Positions 6,742 to 6,834 of a DNA stretch of 6,834 bases are shown here, piece by piece (the stretch's first letter is position 1; every line of letters starts with the position of its first letter). The notes beneath the pieces were generated by a model. The model ran no database searches, had not been told where the DNA came from, and worked only from the letters and a program-made list of their open reading frames with translations. The stretch is from contig JBILKW010000122.1 in NCBI GenBank assembly GCA_044376465.1, positions 1 to 6,834 of the forward strand, read 5' to 3'. The DNA is from CAJBVG01 sp044376465. Lineage in GTDB: Bacteria > Bacteroidota > Bacteroidia > Sphingobacteriales > Sphingobacteriaceae. The position numbers and the translations under genes are program-made.

Positions 6742-6797
6742 AAATTCGCTAGTTCGCTAATTCGCTAATTCGTCAGTTCGCTAATTCGCCAATTCGA
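6742..6797 (-). repeat. Second 8-bp array, inverted relative to the first
   Basis: Seven contiguous 8-bp units, read on the minus strand: TCGAATTG (6797-6790), GCGAATTA (6789-6782 and 6765-6758), GCGAACTG (6781-6774), ACGAATTA (6773-6766), GCGAACTA (6757-6750) and GCGAATTT (6749-6742). This is the same consensus and the same variant set as the array after sucC. It follows the apparent end of the convergent gene in the same sense as the first array follows sucC, so each gene would carry an array in its 3' untranslated region ahead of the shared terminator. Confidence 0.92.
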
Positions 6798-6799
6798 TT

Positions 6800-6834
6800 T
6801 TAGCGTTTCGCGATAATCTCGTAATCTCTATTCG
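6800..6834 (-). CDS. Apparent 3' end of a convergent gene, product unknown
   Basis: On the minus strand the frame entering from the window edge reads NRDYEIIAKR and then TAA at 6802-6800. Only ten codons are visible, so nothing can be said about function. The call rests on the protein-like composition of the tail and on context: a bidirectional terminator between this point and sucC implies a gene arriving from the right. A second open frame from the edge continues to a TAG at 6783-6781 inside the repeat array and would end in ELAN; I prefer the first because it stops before the array. The third frame stops at once. Confidence 0.4.
   Translation of the reverse strand, partial: NRDYEIIAKR

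Larger units (their letters stand above)
6593..6797. repeat. Large imperfect inverted repeat: opposed 8-bp arrays with a terminator at the centre
   Basis: The left array (6593-6688) and the right array (6742-6797) are reverse complements of each other at the unit level. The terminator hairpin sits between them, with its loop centre near 6713. Aligned outwards from the centre, right-array units match left units 11, 10, 7 and 6 at seven or eight of eight positions, and units 8 and 9 less well. The bases between each array and the terminator stem are also similar when one side is reverse-complemented. An RNA through the region could fold into one long interrupted hairpin, and pairing can occur in several registers because the units are alike. 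Confidence 0.8.

Noticed and set aside
6593..6797. CRISPR-like array
   Set aside because: The units are contiguous 8-mers with no spacers, and no cas gene is present.
6593..6834. Insertion sequence or MITE with terminal inverted repeats
   Set aside because: No target-site duplication or transposase is visible, and the inverted parts are internal tandem arrays rather than defined termini. A mobile origin cannot be fully excluded without copies elsewhere.

Overview
The window looks like chromosomal DNA from a member of the Bacteroidota. This rests on four things: AT-rich sequence; starts that lack a clear Shine-Dalgarno and sit on A-rich leaders; a candidate promoter of the Bacteroidota type (TAnnTTTG-like -7 element) in front of sucC; and a family typical of that phylum (an outer-membrane-type CBM9-like/DUF5916 protein). 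The sucC gene standing without sucD fits my recollection of that phylum. I cannot name a genus.

Layout, left to right. (1) Positions 1-613, minus strand: a PIG-L/LmbE-type zinc deacetylase, cut by the window edge. (2) A short divergent promoter region, 614-686. (3) Positions 687-2162, plus: a polytopic membrane protein resembling a GT-C glycosyltransferase. One base later follows (4) 2164-2817, plus: LolD, the ATPase of the lipoprotein-releasing ABC transporter. These two look like one transcription unit. (5) Positions 2814-5249, minus: an 811-residue secreted protein with a CBM9-like domain and a DUF5916 region. Its stop codon overlaps the lolD stop codon tail to tail. (6) A 150-bp divergent intergenic region with a plausible sucC promoter. 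(7) Positions 5400-6593, plus: sucC, the beta subunit of succinyl-CoA synthetase (TCA cycle), with no sucD next to it. (8) Positions 6593-6799: a repeat-rich convergent intergenic region. (9) From 6834 down to 6800, minus: the apparent last ten codons of an unidentified convergent gene.

The genes are mostly ordinary: envelope glycan and lipoprotein functions on the left, central metabolism on the right. The unusual part is the region after sucC. An array of 8-bp units (consensus RCGAAYTR) begins on the last base of the sucC stop codon and runs for eleven units. A strong bidirectional intrinsic terminator follows, and then seven more units in the opposite orientation run back towards the convergent gene. 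The whole region is one large imperfect palindrome centred on the terminator loop. Because the unit length is 8, not a multiple of 3, and unit junctions spell TAG or TGA, the array puts stop codons in every frame. I do not recognise it as a named repeat family, and I consider it the best candidate here for something undescribed.
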